The position numbers and the translations under genes are program-made. From NCBI GenBank assembly GCA_902608795.1, contig CACLPI010000007.1, positions 1 to 56,338 of the forward strand: 56,338 nucleotides of DNA, written 5' to 3'. Below the pieces are notes generated by a model. It was not told where the DNA came from. It searched no databases and saw only the letters and a program-made list of their open reading frames with translations. Origin of the DNA: an uncultured Bacteroidota bacterium. Its GTDB lineage: Bacteria > Bacteroidota > Bacteroidia > Flavobacteriales > Flavobacteriaceae. Shown here in pieces: positions 10,116 to 19,151 of this stretch. Numbering within the stretch: the stretch's first letter is position 1; each line of letters begins with the position of its first letter.

Positions 10116-11468
10116 TTAGTAATGAAAGTTTTCACTTTCCTTAATCATCGGATTTCCTTTTGCTAATAATTCTTCTTTAGATAATGCATAAAAAACAAGC
10201 AGCAAAAATAAGCCTAAAAATATTAATATGGAACTAAATTCTGCAATTCCGAATCCATATCTGTCGATAACAGTTGCGGGCATAATCATCATGTAAACAT
10301 CCATGTAATGTCCGACTAAAATTATAACCCCAGCCATTATAATAAATATTGGAATCCTTTTGTAGTCACTATTCATAAGAACTAAAAATGGAAAAATAAA
10401 GTTTAAACAAAACATGGTGAAAAATGGAATTGGATACATTTCAATTCTAGTAACAAAATATGTAACCTCTTCTGGTATATTCGCATACCAAATTAACATG
10501 AACTGTGAGAACCATAGGTAAGCCCAAAAAACACTAAAACCAAACATGAATTTAGCTAAGTCATGTAAGTGACTATCATTCACATATTTCATTAATCCCT
10601 TGCTGTTCAAATAAATGGTAATTAAGGCAATTACCGTGATACCACTTACAACCATACTTGCAAAAACATACCAACCAAATAAGGTGCTAAACCAGTGTGG
10701 ATCAACACTCATAATCCAATCCCATGACATCATGGATTCTGTGTACATAAAGAAAACTAAAAACCCAGCAGAAATCTGAAAGTTTTTTTTAAAATTCTTA
10801 TTGTCATTTGCTTTATCTTGGGCCAAAGAAAATTTCCTAGAAAAATATCTATAAAGTGACCAACCACCTATATAGATTAAACCTCTTAAAATAAACGCAT
10901 TTTTATTAAGCCAACTTTCTTTTGCTTGAATGATTTTATCATGAGCAACAACTTCTGGGTCCATCCAAATAAAAATATGCTTATCTCCAATAATTGCAAT
11001 TAATAAAACCATTAAAGCTCCAGGAAGTAAATAATATGTTATAGCCTCCATCACCCTAAAAAGAACTGGAGACCATCCAGCCTGTGATGCATATTGAATA
11101 GCATAAAAGGCTAAAACTCCTAATGAAATCATCATAAAAAAGAATGCAGCAACATATAACGCAGCATAGGGTCTATTGTGAATCTGGTGCAAAACATGTT
11201 CAGCATGTTCATCTTCATGACTGTGAGCCTCATCATCATTTTCATGTTTTTCATCTTCGTATACCCCTTCATTATGATGTATTTCATTCTGATGATCCAT
11301 TGAATGAGTGTGGTCAGAATGTGATCCGTGATGAGATTCTTCAGCTAATAAAGTTTTAACTTCCTCAATTGTTAAATGAGATTTTGAATAAGAATAGAAC
11401 CATCCTAATGAACCTAAGATTATTAAGGACAATGAAAAAATTTTAAATCTATTTGATAAGGTGTACAT
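10116..11468 (-). CDS. actF: Alternative complex III subunit ActF (quinol:cytochrome c oxidoreductase membrane subunit)
   Basis: ActF is an NrfD-like integral membrane subunit of alternative complex III, which oxidises menaquinol and passes electrons to the oxidase. The 450 residues contain about ten hydrophobic helices, with conserved-looking stretches such as MMSWDWIMSVDPHWFSTLF around 235-250. After the first helix there is an unusual acidic and histidine-rich segment: 15 His between residues 46 and 97. Its topology is not certain from sequence alone, but it lies between helix 1 and helix 2. The gene follows actE by eight bases and precedes oxidase subunit II, so it marks the junction between the two complexes in the operon. 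Confidence 0.93.
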   Translation of the reverse strand: MYTLSNRFKIFSLSLIILGSLGWFYSYSKSHLTIEEVKTLLAEESHHGSHSDHTHSMDHQNEIHHNEGVYEDEKHENDDEAHSHEDEHAEHVLHQIHNRPYAALYVAAFFFMMISLGVLAFYAIQYASQAGWSPVLFRVMEAITYYLLPGALMVLLIAIIGDKHIFIWMDPEVVAHDKIIQAKESWLNKNAFILRGLIYIGGWSLYRYFSRKFSLAQDKANDNKNFKKNFQISAGFLVFFMYTESMMSWDWIMSVDPHWFSTLFGWYVFASMVVSGITVIALITIYLNSKGLMKYVNDSHLHDLAKFMFGFSVFWAYLWFSQFMLIWYANIPEEVTYFVTRIEMYPIPFFTMFCLNFIFPFLVLMNSDYKRIPIFIIMAGVIILVGHYMDVYMMIMPATVIDRYGFGIAEFSSILIFLGLFLLLVFYALSKEELLAKGNPMIKESENFHY

Positions 11469-11476
11469 AATAAATT

Positions 11477-12031
11477 CTATTTACTTAAATCCAATTTTAA
11501 TTTCATAACATAAGATGTAACCATCCATCTTTCTTTTTCATTTAGTTGATTAGCATAAGAACCCATTGAGTTCCTGCCATAGTATATGACATGATAGGTA
11601 CTACCAGATGTAATTGCTCTTCCTGGATCTGCATAACTAGGAACCCCAAGGATTTTTTCTCTTTTGACTAAAATTCCCTGCCCTGCTCCTTTTGCTCCAT
11701 GACATATACCACAGTGGACAGTATACAGTTCTTTTGCCTTCAAAATATCTTTTTGAACAAATGAAAAAGGATTTGATAATTCTTTTTTTGCTAAATCATA
11801 ACCTTCATTTGTATCTTCATACTCATATAGTGAATAACCCCTAGGGATTGTACCTTCAACCGGCAACCTGGCAGATAATTCATCTTCAAAAATTTCATTT
11901 TCAGTATATGTCTCATAGCTTAAGGATTCGTACATATTCGGCATATACTCATAATTTGGAATACCTTTATCCCCCCAACATGATTGAAGTAAGACAGCTA
12001 ATAAAATTGATATTTTTATATTAAATTTCAT
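11477..12031 (-). CDS. actE: Alternative complex III subunit ActE, monohaem cytochrome c lipoprotein
   Basis: ActE is the small periplasmic cytochrome c of alternative complex III, likely the exit point for electrons to the oxidase. The N-terminus has a lipoprotein signal with lipobox LQSC (Cys 18). A single haem c motif CGICH lies near residue 106, and the methionine in RNSMGSYA around residue 153 is a good sixth-ligand candidate. At 184 residues it has the usual size. It lies between actD (two-base gap) and actF (eight bases). Confidence 0.94.
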   Translation of the reverse strand: MKFNIKISILLAVLLQSCWGDKGIPNYEYMPNMYESLSYETYTENEIFEDELSARLPVEGTIPRGYSLYEYEDTNEGYDLAKKELSNPFSFVQKDILKAKELYTVHCGICHGAKGAGQGILVKREKILGVPSYADPGRAITSGSTYHVIYYGRNSMGSYANQLNEKERWMVTSYVMKLKLDLSK

Positions 12032-12033
12032 TG

Positions 12034-12567
12034 TTAGTGTTCGTTATTTTTTACCTCATTAATCTCAACTGCTCCAGATTCTCTTAGTAATTTTTTTAAT
12101 CCTGCTTCTGATTTATCAGTGTGGATCTCAACTAAAAAGTGGTCGTCAGTGGTTCTAGGATCAGGGTTCTCTGCCTTCTTTAGAGGCCACATCCTACTTC
12201 TTAAATAGAAAGTTATTACCATCAGGTGAGCTGCATGAAATACAGTCATTTCAAACATAATCGGTACAAAAGCAGGCATATTTTCTAAATAGCTAAAACT
12301 TGGTTTTCCACCAATATTTTGTGGCCAGTCAACAATCATGATATAGTTCATCATTAGAGTTGCAACAGTTATTCCGATACATCCATAAATAAATGCAGCA
12401 ATTGCAATTCTGGTCGGTTCAAGCCCCATAGCTTTATCCAGCCCATGTACAGGGAAAGGGGTATAAACCTCTTCAATATCATAATGCTTTTCTTTTATTT
12501 TTTTTACGGCAGATAATAAGATATCATCGTCATTGTATAAAGCATGAAATATTTTGACTGATCCCAT
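12034..12567 (-). CDS. actD: Alternative complex III subunit ActD (DUF3341)
   Basis: ActD is a small structural membrane subunit of alternative complex III of the DUF3341 family. The 177-residue protein has a cytosolic N-terminal part, two hydrophobic hairpin helices (about 60-85 and 100-125; the second contains VFHAAHLMVITFYLRSR), and a short soluble tail. I chose the ATG at 12567, one base after the actC stop; the longer open frame would start inside actC and add 13 residues that do not look like the family. The tight spacing suggests translational coupling with actC. Confidence 0.92.
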   Translation of the reverse strand: MGSVKIFHALYNDDDILLSAVKKIKEKHYDIEEVYTPFPVHGLDKAMGLEPTRIAIAAFIYGCIGITVATLMMNYIMIVDWPQNIGGKPSFSYLENMPAFVPIMFEMTVFHAAHLMVITFYLRSRMWPLKKAENPDPRTTDDHFLVEIHTDKSEAGLKKLLRESGAVEINEVKNNEH

Positions 12568-12568
12568 A

Positions 12569-14014
12569 TTACTTTTTAATTTTAATAATTTTTGAGGTTC
12601 TTTCATCAGCTCCAGTACCCACCAGTGATTTTCCGCTATCTCTCAATTTTTTATATTTTTCACCTGAGCTCTTTAATATTGTTTTTACTTCCGCTTGAGC
12701 AATAACTGGAAAAGTTCTGGCGTACAACAAGAATAAAACAAAAAAGAATCCAATAGTACCAATGAAAATACTGATATCAATAAATGTCGGAGAAAACATG
12801 GTCCAAGAAGATGGTAAGTAATCCCTGTGAAGAGAAGTTACAATAATAACAAATCTTTCAAACCACATTCCAATATTAACCACTATTGATATAAAAAATG
12901 AGAACATAATACTTGTCCTTAATTTTTTAAACCACATAAACTGTGGAGAAAATACATTACAACTCATCATTGCCCAATATGCCCACGCGTATGGACCTGT
13001 TGCTCTATTTAAAAATGCATACTGTTCATACTCAACCCCAGAATACCAGGCAATAAATAGTTCAGTTATATAAGCCACTCCAACGATGGAACCTGTAATC
13101 ATTATTACAATATTCATTAATTCGATGTGCTGAAGTGTTATATAAGCTTCCATATTGCATACTTTTCTCATTATAATCAATAATGTATTAACCATGGCAA
13201 ATCCTGAAAAAATTGCACCAGCGACAAAATAAGGAGGAAATATAGTTGTATGCCATCCTGGAATAACAGATGTCGCAAAATCAAATGATACGATTGTATG
13301 TACAGAAAGAACAAGTGGAGTTGCAAGGCCTGCAAGAACAAGTGATACTTCTTCGAATCTTTGCCAATCCTTAGCACGACCAGACCATCCAAAGCTTAAT
13401 ATGCTATAAATTCTTTTTTGAAATGGCTTTACTGCTCTATCCCTTATCATTGCAAAATCTGGTAATAAACCAGTCCACCAAAAAACAAGTGAAACAGATA
13501 GATAAGTTGAAATAGCAAATACATCCCAAAGCAGTGGAGAATTAAAATTAACCCATAATGAGCCAAATCCATTTGGTATCGGCAGCATCCAATATGCAAG
13601 CCAAGGTCTACCCATGTGAATAATTGGAAATAAACCGGCTTGTATTACAGAAAATATAGTCATTGCTTCAGCAGATCTATTAATAGCCATTCTCCATTTT
13701 TGTCTAAATAACAGTAATACCGCTGATATCAGAGTTCCAGCATGTCCGATTCCTACCCACCAAACAAAATTTGTTATATCCCATGCCCATCCAACGGTTT
13801 TATTTAATCCCCATACTCCTATTCCTGTAGAAACAGTATAAATAATACAACCAAGGCCCCATAGAAACATTGCAAGGGATATTAAAAATACAATCCACCA
13901 TTGCTTATTTGCTTTGGTTTCAATGGGCTTTGCAATATCGACCGTCACATCGTGGTAGGATTTCTCCCCAGCGACTAATGGTCTTCTAATAGGTGCTTCG
14001 TAGTGGGATCCCAT
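12569..14014 (-). CDS. actC: Alternative complex III subunit ActC (NrfD/PsrC-type quinol-binding membrane subunit)
   Basis: ActC is the main quinol-oxidising membrane subunit, built like the NrfD/PsrC anchors. The 481 residues contain about ten membrane helices; family-like stretches are FVWWVGIGHAGTLISAVLLL near 85, HMGRPWLAYWM near 130 and the helix FVAGAIFSGFAMV near 255. The cytosolic N-terminus begins MGSHYEAPIRRPL, as in other flavobacterial ActC proteins. It is 13 bases downstream of actB, its iron-sulfur electron-transfer partner. Confidence 0.95.
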   Translation of the reverse strand: MGSHYEAPIRRPLVAGEKSYHDVTVDIAKPIETKANKQWWIVFLISLAMFLWGLGCIIYTVSTGIGVWGLNKTVGWAWDITNFVWWVGIGHAGTLISAVLLLFRQKWRMAINRSAEAMTIFSVIQAGLFPIIHMGRPWLAYWMLPIPNGFGSLWVNFNSPLLWDVFAISTYLSVSLVFWWTGLLPDFAMIRDRAVKPFQKRIYSILSFGWSGRAKDWQRFEEVSLVLAGLATPLVLSVHTIVSFDFATSVIPGWHTTIFPPYFVAGAIFSGFAMVNTLLIIMRKVCNMEAYITLQHIELMNIVIMITGSIVGVAYITELFIAWYSGVEYEQYAFLNRATGPYAWAYWAMMSCNVFSPQFMWFKKLRTSIMFSFFISIVVNIGMWFERFVIIVTSLHRDYLPSSWTMFSPTFIDISIFIGTIGFFFVLFLLYARTFPVIAQAEVKTILKSSGEKYKKLRDSGKSLVGTGADERTSKIIKIKK

Positions 14015-14027
14015 ATTGTTTTAATTA

Positions 14028-17000
14028 TTAAACATTTTTTTTAGTATTTCTAACTTTTACTTGATAAACTACATTGGGTTTAGTTCCAACAGCATCAAGT
14101 AAATGATAAGCTCTTTTGTTGTTCTTGAGTTCTGCTATTTTGCTTCTCTCTTCATTTATATCTCCAAATCTCATTGCTCCACTAGAGCATGCTGATGCAC
14201 AAGCGCATGTATCATTAAACTCGCCAGCTGCAACAGGTCTTCCTTCATTTTTAGCTTTTAAAATAACTGCTTGTGTATTTTGAATGCAGAATGAACATTT
14301 TTCCATAACGCCTCTAGATCTTACTGTAACATCAGGGTTAATCACCATTCTACCTAAATCATTATTCATATGATAATCAAACTCATCATTACCATTATAC
14401 AAGAACCAATTAAACCTTCTCACTTTATATGGGCAGTTATTGGCACAATACCTTGTTCCTACACATCTATTATAAGCCATGTGATTTTGACCTTGCCTTC
14501 CATGACTAGTAGCAGCAACCGGACAAACCGTTTCACAAGGTGCATGATTACAATGTTGACACATAATGGGTTGGAATGCAACCTGAGGGTTTTCAGACGG
14601 ATTTTCTAATTCTCCAAAAGAACTTAATGAACTACCTAAACCACTTATGTTATCTTTTTTCATATCATCATCATAGAAAGAATCTTCAGATGAATAATAC
14701 CTATCAATTCTGAGCCAGTGCATATCTCTACTCTTTCTGATCTCTGTCTTTCCTACAACTGGAACATTATTTTCAGCATGGCATGCTATAACACAGGCTC
14801 CACATCCAGTACATGCATTTAGATCAATTGACAGGTTAAAATGATGACCAATTGATCGATCAAATTCTTGCCATAAATCAACATCAGGAGAGGAAACTGG
14901 AGTTTCAATATGATTTAACGATACAACCGCTTGACTATTCCAAACTTCAACTTTTTTAGTGTTAAATTCGTCAAGGGTGGTCTCCTTAATTATATCGCCT
15001 CTACCCATAAGAGTGTTTTGTAATTGAATCAAAGCAAACTCATGAATTTCATCAGTTGGAATAATTTCAACGGATTGAACAGGATTAAAATCATTATATA
15101 AAGTAAAAGCATTTACTCCAACCATCATTTCGGGCTTAATACCCTGATACCTTCCATATCCAATAGCTAAACCAAGGGTACCTCTTGCTTGTCCTGGCTG
15201 TATCAGCACAGGTGCTTTTATCTCTTTATCTCCTAATTTTATGATAGCACATTTACCATTAAGACCACCATTAGCATCATGACTAGACTGATTAAAAAAT
15301 GTACTTGGCTCTAAATACAAACCCATTTCTTTTGCATCAAATTCAGAAATAGTCAAATAGTTGTCCCAAGTTGCTCGGGTCAACGGATCTGGGAATTCCT
15401 GAAGCCAAGGGTTATTTGCATGTTTACCATCGCCCATTCCTGTTTTAGGGTAAATATTTAACTCAAAGGAACTAGGAGAGTTATTATCATTAATTGTAAA
15501 TATTTTACCATAATGCTTAAAGTTTTTAGTTCGCTTAGCTAAACCTGACGATGAAGTTTTATAATAAATTCCATCATGAAGTGCATTGTTCCAGGAATCT
15601 AAACCTAATATATTGGCTTTCCAATAGTTCTTTATGTAATCATGGATTGATATTTTATTTCCCGACCATATAAGCAATAAGTCTTGGAATTGTCTTGTAT
15701 CAAATAATGTTCTTATCACGGGCTGTGCTAAAGAAAACTCACCAGAAACTAACTCAAAATCTCCCCATGATTCTAAATAATGATTTGCAGCAGCTACATA
15801 TTTTGAAGCCAATGCCGTTTCATCATTTTTCATTGAAAAATATATTGACATCTCTACTTTACTTAAGCCTTCAGAGAACTTTTTGGAATCCGGTAGTGAG
15901 TAAATTGGATTCACACCAGACATAATTAAAGCACCCACATCTCCATTATTCATTCTAGAGATTAGTTTAGAAATATTTTCATCATCACTACTTCTTGTTA
16001 AAATCGTATCCAATGGTTTGAAAGAATAACTATTAAGCTTTTCGTTGATTTCTAAAACCAATGATTGGTAGTTCTCGTCCTTGATACCAGAAATAATGAC
16101 TGAACCATCAGCAGCTGATTTAATTTCTCTAATTAATAAGTCAACTATTTTCTTTGTTTTTTTATTTAAGGAAATGTCAGATTTGAGCTGAATTTTATTT
16201 CCGACAATAGACTTATAAATTTCAATAAGAACAAGTTTTTGCTCGTTTAATTTTAGAGGAACTCTAACGTCTGCATTCGCTCCAGAAAGTGTCATATTTG
16301 ATTCAAATTGAATATGTCTAGACATTGTTCCATTATCAGGGATTCTACCCTTTGCGTAAGAACAGTCAAATCCACCTCCTTGCCAATCGCCTAAGAAATC
16401 TGCACCAATTGAAACAATAACTCTAGATTTTGAAAAATCATAATTTGAAAGACCTCTGACACCATACCTCGATTCATAAGCATTTAGAGCCGATGATTCA
16501 GAGAATGAATCATAAGTTATATGTTTAACATTTTTATAATTTGATTTGAATTCTTCGATTAAGCTTTTTGTTGAAGGACTTCCAAATGTCTGAGTCAACA
16601 AAACAATTTCTTTATTACTTGCTGAAATTTTCTCAAGTTCAGACTTTGTTTCGTATTCAAATCCAAACCACGAAATAGGCATATTGTCCTTGGTTGGTTG
16701 TGCCAATCTAGCATTGTCATAAAGATCAAGTATAGATGCGTGTACTCTACCATTAGCCGATTTTGAATCTGGTGCTAACTTATTTTTTTCGACTTTTATC
16801 GGCCTTCCCTCTCTGCTTTTGATAAGAATATTAGCAAAATCGTAACCATTTCCTATAGTTGTTGCATAGTAGTTTGCAATTCCTGGGATAATTTCTTTTG
16901 GCTGTACAACATAAGGGATAGACTTAACCACCGGACCTTCGCATGCTGCTAGAGTTGCCGCTGCCGTACTAAAACCAATATATTTAAGAAAATCTCTTCT

Positions 17001-17156
17001 TGAGGTGGAACTATTAGCAAGATTATCTTTGTCAGATAAAAACTCATCAACTGGAATTTCTTGTATAAATTCCTTGTTTTGCAGATCATCAAATACATCG
17101 TTATTTGCAGAATTAAGTTCTGCTAAATTTTTCCAATATTTTTTATTATTTGGCAT
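14028..17156 (-). CDS. actB: Alternative complex III subunit ActB (iron-sulfur and molybdopterin-type domains, TAT signal)
   Basis: ActB carries electrons from quinol oxidation to the haem subunit. The 1042 residues comprise a long cytosolic leader with twin-arginine motif SRRDFLK (52-58), followed by LAAC (69-72) that could serve as a lipobox; a large domain related to molybdopterin oxidoreductases that in this family does not bind the cofactor; and a ferredoxin-like C-terminal domain with four cysteine clusters (CTGCGACVIAC, CQHCNHAPCETVC, CVGTRYCANNC and CSFCIQNT with later CACASAC). These are enough for one [3Fe-4S] and three [4Fe-4S] centres, as established for the family. It is 16 bases from actA. 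Confidence 0.96.
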   Translation of the reverse strand: MPNNKKYWKNLAELNSANNDVFDDLQNKEFIQEIPVDEFLSDKDNLANSSTSRRDFLKYIGFSTAAATLAACEGPVVKSIPYVVQPKEIIPGIANYYATTIGNGYDFANILIKSREGRPIKVEKNKLAPDSKSANGRVHASILDLYDNARLAQPTKDNMPISWFGFEYETKSELEKISASNKEIVLLTQTFGSPSTKSLIEEFKSNYKNVKHITYDSFSESSALNAYESRYGVRGLSNYDFSKSRVIVSIGADFLGDWQGGGFDCSYAKGRIPDNGTMSRHIQFESNMTLSGANADVRVPLKLNEQKLVLIEIYKSIVGNKIQLKSDISLNKKTKKIVDLLIREIKSAADGSVIISGIKDENYQSLVLEINEKLNSYSFKPLDTILTRSSDDENISKLISRMNNGDVGALIMSGVNPIYSLPDSKKFSEGLSKVEMSIYFSMKNDETALASKYVAAANHYLESWGDFELVSGEFSLAQPVIRTLFDTRQFQDLLLIWSGNKISIHDYIKNYWKANILGLDSWNNALHDGIYYKTSSSGLAKRTKNFKHYGKIFTINDNNSPSSFELNIYPKTGMGDGKHANNPWLQEFPDPLTRATWDNYLTISEFDAKEMGLYLEPSTFFNQSSHDANGGLNGKCAIIKLGDKEIKAPVLIQPGQARGTLGLAIGYGRYQGIKPEMMVGVNAFTLYNDFNPVQSVEIIPTDEIHEFALIQLQNTLMGRGDIIKETTLDEFNTKKVEVWNSQAVVSLNHIETPVSSPDVDLWQEFDRSIGHHFNLSIDLNACTGCGACVIACHAENNVPVVGKTEIRKSRDMHWLRIDRYYSSEDSFYDDDMKKDNISGLGSSLSSFGELENPSENPQVAFQPIMCQHCNHAPCETVCPVAATSHGRQGQNHMAYNRCVGTRYCANNCPYKVRRFNWFLYNGNDEFDYHMNNDLGRMVINPDVTVRSRGVMEKCSFCIQNTQAVILKAKNEGRPVAAGEFNDTCACASACSSGAMRFGDINEERSKIAELKNNKRAYHLLDAVGTKPNVVYQVKVRNTKKNV

Positions 17157-17172
17157 CTATAATTTTATCTAA

Positions 17173-18504
17173 TTAATAATGACATTTACCACATTCTAAT
17201 CCGCCCATTTGAGCAGCTGTTAACTCTTCAACACCATATTTTTTTGACAACTCTGCATGAATTCTATCATAATATTCATTGTCTTTGATTTTAACATTAG
17301 TTTCTCTATGACAATTTATACACCAACCCATTGTTAAGGGCGAGTGTTGATACATTATCTCCATTTCCTCTACAGGACCATGACAAGTCTGACATTCAAT
17401 ACCAGCTACATTCACATGTTGTGAATGATTAAAATAAGCGAAATCTGGTAAATTGTGAATTCTTACCCATTTCACGGGGTAAGTAACTCCAGTGTACTCT
17501 TGTGCCTCATCATCCCATCCTACTGCCTTGTATAATTTTTGAATTTCAGCGTCATAAAATTCTTTTGTGTATTCTTCAGTTGTTTCACCATTATACTCAT
17601 ATATACTTTTATGACAATTCATACATATGTTAAGTGATGGTATACCAGAATGCTTACTAACTCTGGCAGAAGAATGACAATAATTACAGTCAATTTTATT
17701 ATCTCCAGAGTGAATTTTGTGGGAATAATGAATTGGTTGCACAGGCATATATCCCTGATTTACACCGACCTGCATAGTCCACCCATAGAAACCATATGCA
17801 CTTACCAGTAAAAATAATATTGCTGTACATAACATCAAAAACTGATTCTCTATGTAAGCTTTCCATATTGGCTTAGTTTTTTTCTTTTCCTTTGGTTTAA
17901 CTCCTTTTAGTTCAGCAAGTGTCCTTAATGTTTTTGTAACAACTACAAGTGCAATGGAAAGTAACAAAAACAAAATAGTAAATACCCCTAATATAATTTC
18001 ATCTGAAAGACCAAGTCCGTTGGAAGGGCCTGCAGCAACATTTGTAGCAACTGCGGTTGGTTTTGGAACAGCTTTATCTTGTGCAGTGTAGGCTAAAATA
18101 TTATCGATATCTGCATTAGTAAGCTGAGGGTAGGCAGTCATTGCAGCTTTATTGTATTCTTCATAAATTCTTACAGCATAAGCATCACCAGATTTGATTA
18201 ATGAAGAACTGTTCCTGATCCATTTGTAGAGCCATTCTCTGTCGAGACCTTCATCTTCGGCTAAACGTTTTTCAACATACCGGAGGGCAGGACCCGTCAT
18301 TTTTCGGTCTAGCTTGTGACATGAAGCACAATTGGTATTAAATAAGGCTTTACCGGCAACAGGATCACCTTCTTGCCCATAACTAGTTGAAACAAAAGAG
18401 GTTATAAAAAATAGGTAAAAAGCGTAAGATTTTAAACTGTTTAATTTGGTTAATTTTTTAAACAATTTGAAAGTAATTTTAATACTAAATACTTTTGAAT
18501 CCAT
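17173..18504 (-). CDS. actA: Alternative complex III subunit ActA, multihaem cytochrome c
   Basis: ActA is the periplasmic multihaem cytochrome of alternative complex III. Six CxxCH motifs are visible: CASCH in a monohaem cytochrome c-like domain after the signal peptide (about residue 60), then, after two hydrophobic segments near 170-195 and 220-240, CNYCH, CMNCH, CQTCH, CINCH and CGKCH. The last motif is two residues from the C-terminus. The Rhodothermus protein was described as pentahaem, so the N-terminal extra haem domain is worth noting. The signal peptide has a long basic n-region (about 26 residues), so the true start may lie a little downstream of the ATG at 18504. It is the first gene of the act-cox operon. 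Confidence 0.93.
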   Translation of the reverse strand: MDSKVFSIKITFKLFKKLTKLNSLKSYAFYLFFITSFVSTSYGQEGDPVAGKALFNTNCASCHKLDRKMTGPALRYVEKRLAEDEGLDREWLYKWIRNSSSLIKSGDAYAVRIYEEYNKAAMTAYPQLTNADIDNILAYTAQDKAVPKPTAVATNVAAGPSNGLGLSDEIILGVFTILFLLLSIALVVVTKTLRTLAELKGVKPKEKKKTKPIWKAYIENQFLMLCTAILFLLVSAYGFYGWTMQVGVNQGYMPVQPIHYSHKIHSGDNKIDCNYCHSSARVSKHSGIPSLNICMNCHKSIYEYNGETTEEYTKEFYDAEIQKLYKAVGWDDEAQEYTGVTYPVKWVRIHNLPDFAYFNHSQHVNVAGIECQTCHGPVEEMEIMYQHSPLTMGWCINCHRETNVKIKDNEYYDRIHAELSKKYGVEELTAAQMGGLECGKCHY

Positions 18505-18533
18505 TCAAAAATAGCCTGTTATAAATAGAAGCA

Positions 18534-18541
18534 CAAAAATA
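18534..18541 (-). promoter_or_regulatory. Predicted promoter -7 element for the act-cox operon
   Basis: The minus strand reads TATTTTTG, matching TAnnTTTG, 29 bases before the actA ATG. The position 19 bases upstream holds TTTA, close to the TTTG -33 box. A second copy of the same ten-base context (GCTATTTTTG) lies at 18506-18513, one base before the ATG, which is too close for actA as annotated. The 18505-18725 intergenic region otherwise shows only AT-rich sequence and must also hold the divergent promoter of the SPOR gene. Confidence 0.5.
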
Positions 18542-18725
18542 GCATCTATTATGTTTATTTTAAACATAAATTATACAATATTTATGAAAAAAACTAATTT
18601 ATAATGGTTCTAAATAAAGTAAAAATATGAGCATCTATACTTAATTATATTTTATTAATTTATGTATAGAGTTTTTTATGTGTTTTATATAACTTATATT
18701 TAATTAAAAATTTTAGCGAAAATAG

Positions 18726-19151
18726 ATGCGAAAAATTATAATATTTTATACGATAATTTCATTGTCCTCAAATAGTTTATTTGGACAAAATGGAAATATA
18801 AAAATTAACCAAAGCAATAAACTTGATAGTATAATTAAATTAAAAAAAGAACTTAACTCGAAAATTCAAAACCTTAGAATTCAGATTTACAGTGGAGATA
18901 GAGATAATGCTGAACAAACAATACAAGAATTTATTGAGATATTTAATGGTACTTCAGCTGCCATAATATATGAAACTCCTAATTATAAAGTATGGGTTGG
19001 AAATTATTATACACAACTAGAAGCCGATAAAAGGCTTATTGAAATCAGAAAAAAATTTAGAAGTGCTTTTATTTTCAGACCTGAAATTCAAGAAATTTTT
19101 GAAGATGAAATTGACGAAAAATTAGATCAGGAAAAATTAATAATAAATTAG
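18726..19151 (+). CDS. SPOR domain-containing exported protein
   Basis: The 141-residue product has a cleavable signal peptide (MRKIIIF... ending FGQ near 21) and a C-terminal region with the pattern of flavobacterial SPOR-like proteins: [35 protein letters not shown] and [14 protein letters not shown] domains bind denuded peptidoglycan glycans, so a periplasmic cell-wall role is plausible, but the specific function is unknown. It is a single gene, divergent from actA, and its stop codon overlaps the infB stop codon on the other strand by four bases. Confidence 0.8.
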   Translation: MRKIIIFYTIISLSSNSLFGQNGNIKINQSNKLDSIIKLKKELNSKIQNLRIQIYSGDRDNAEQTIQEFIEIFNGTSAAIIYETPNYKVWVGNYYTQLEADKRLIEIRKKFRSAFIFRPEIQEIFEDEIDEKLDQEKLIIN

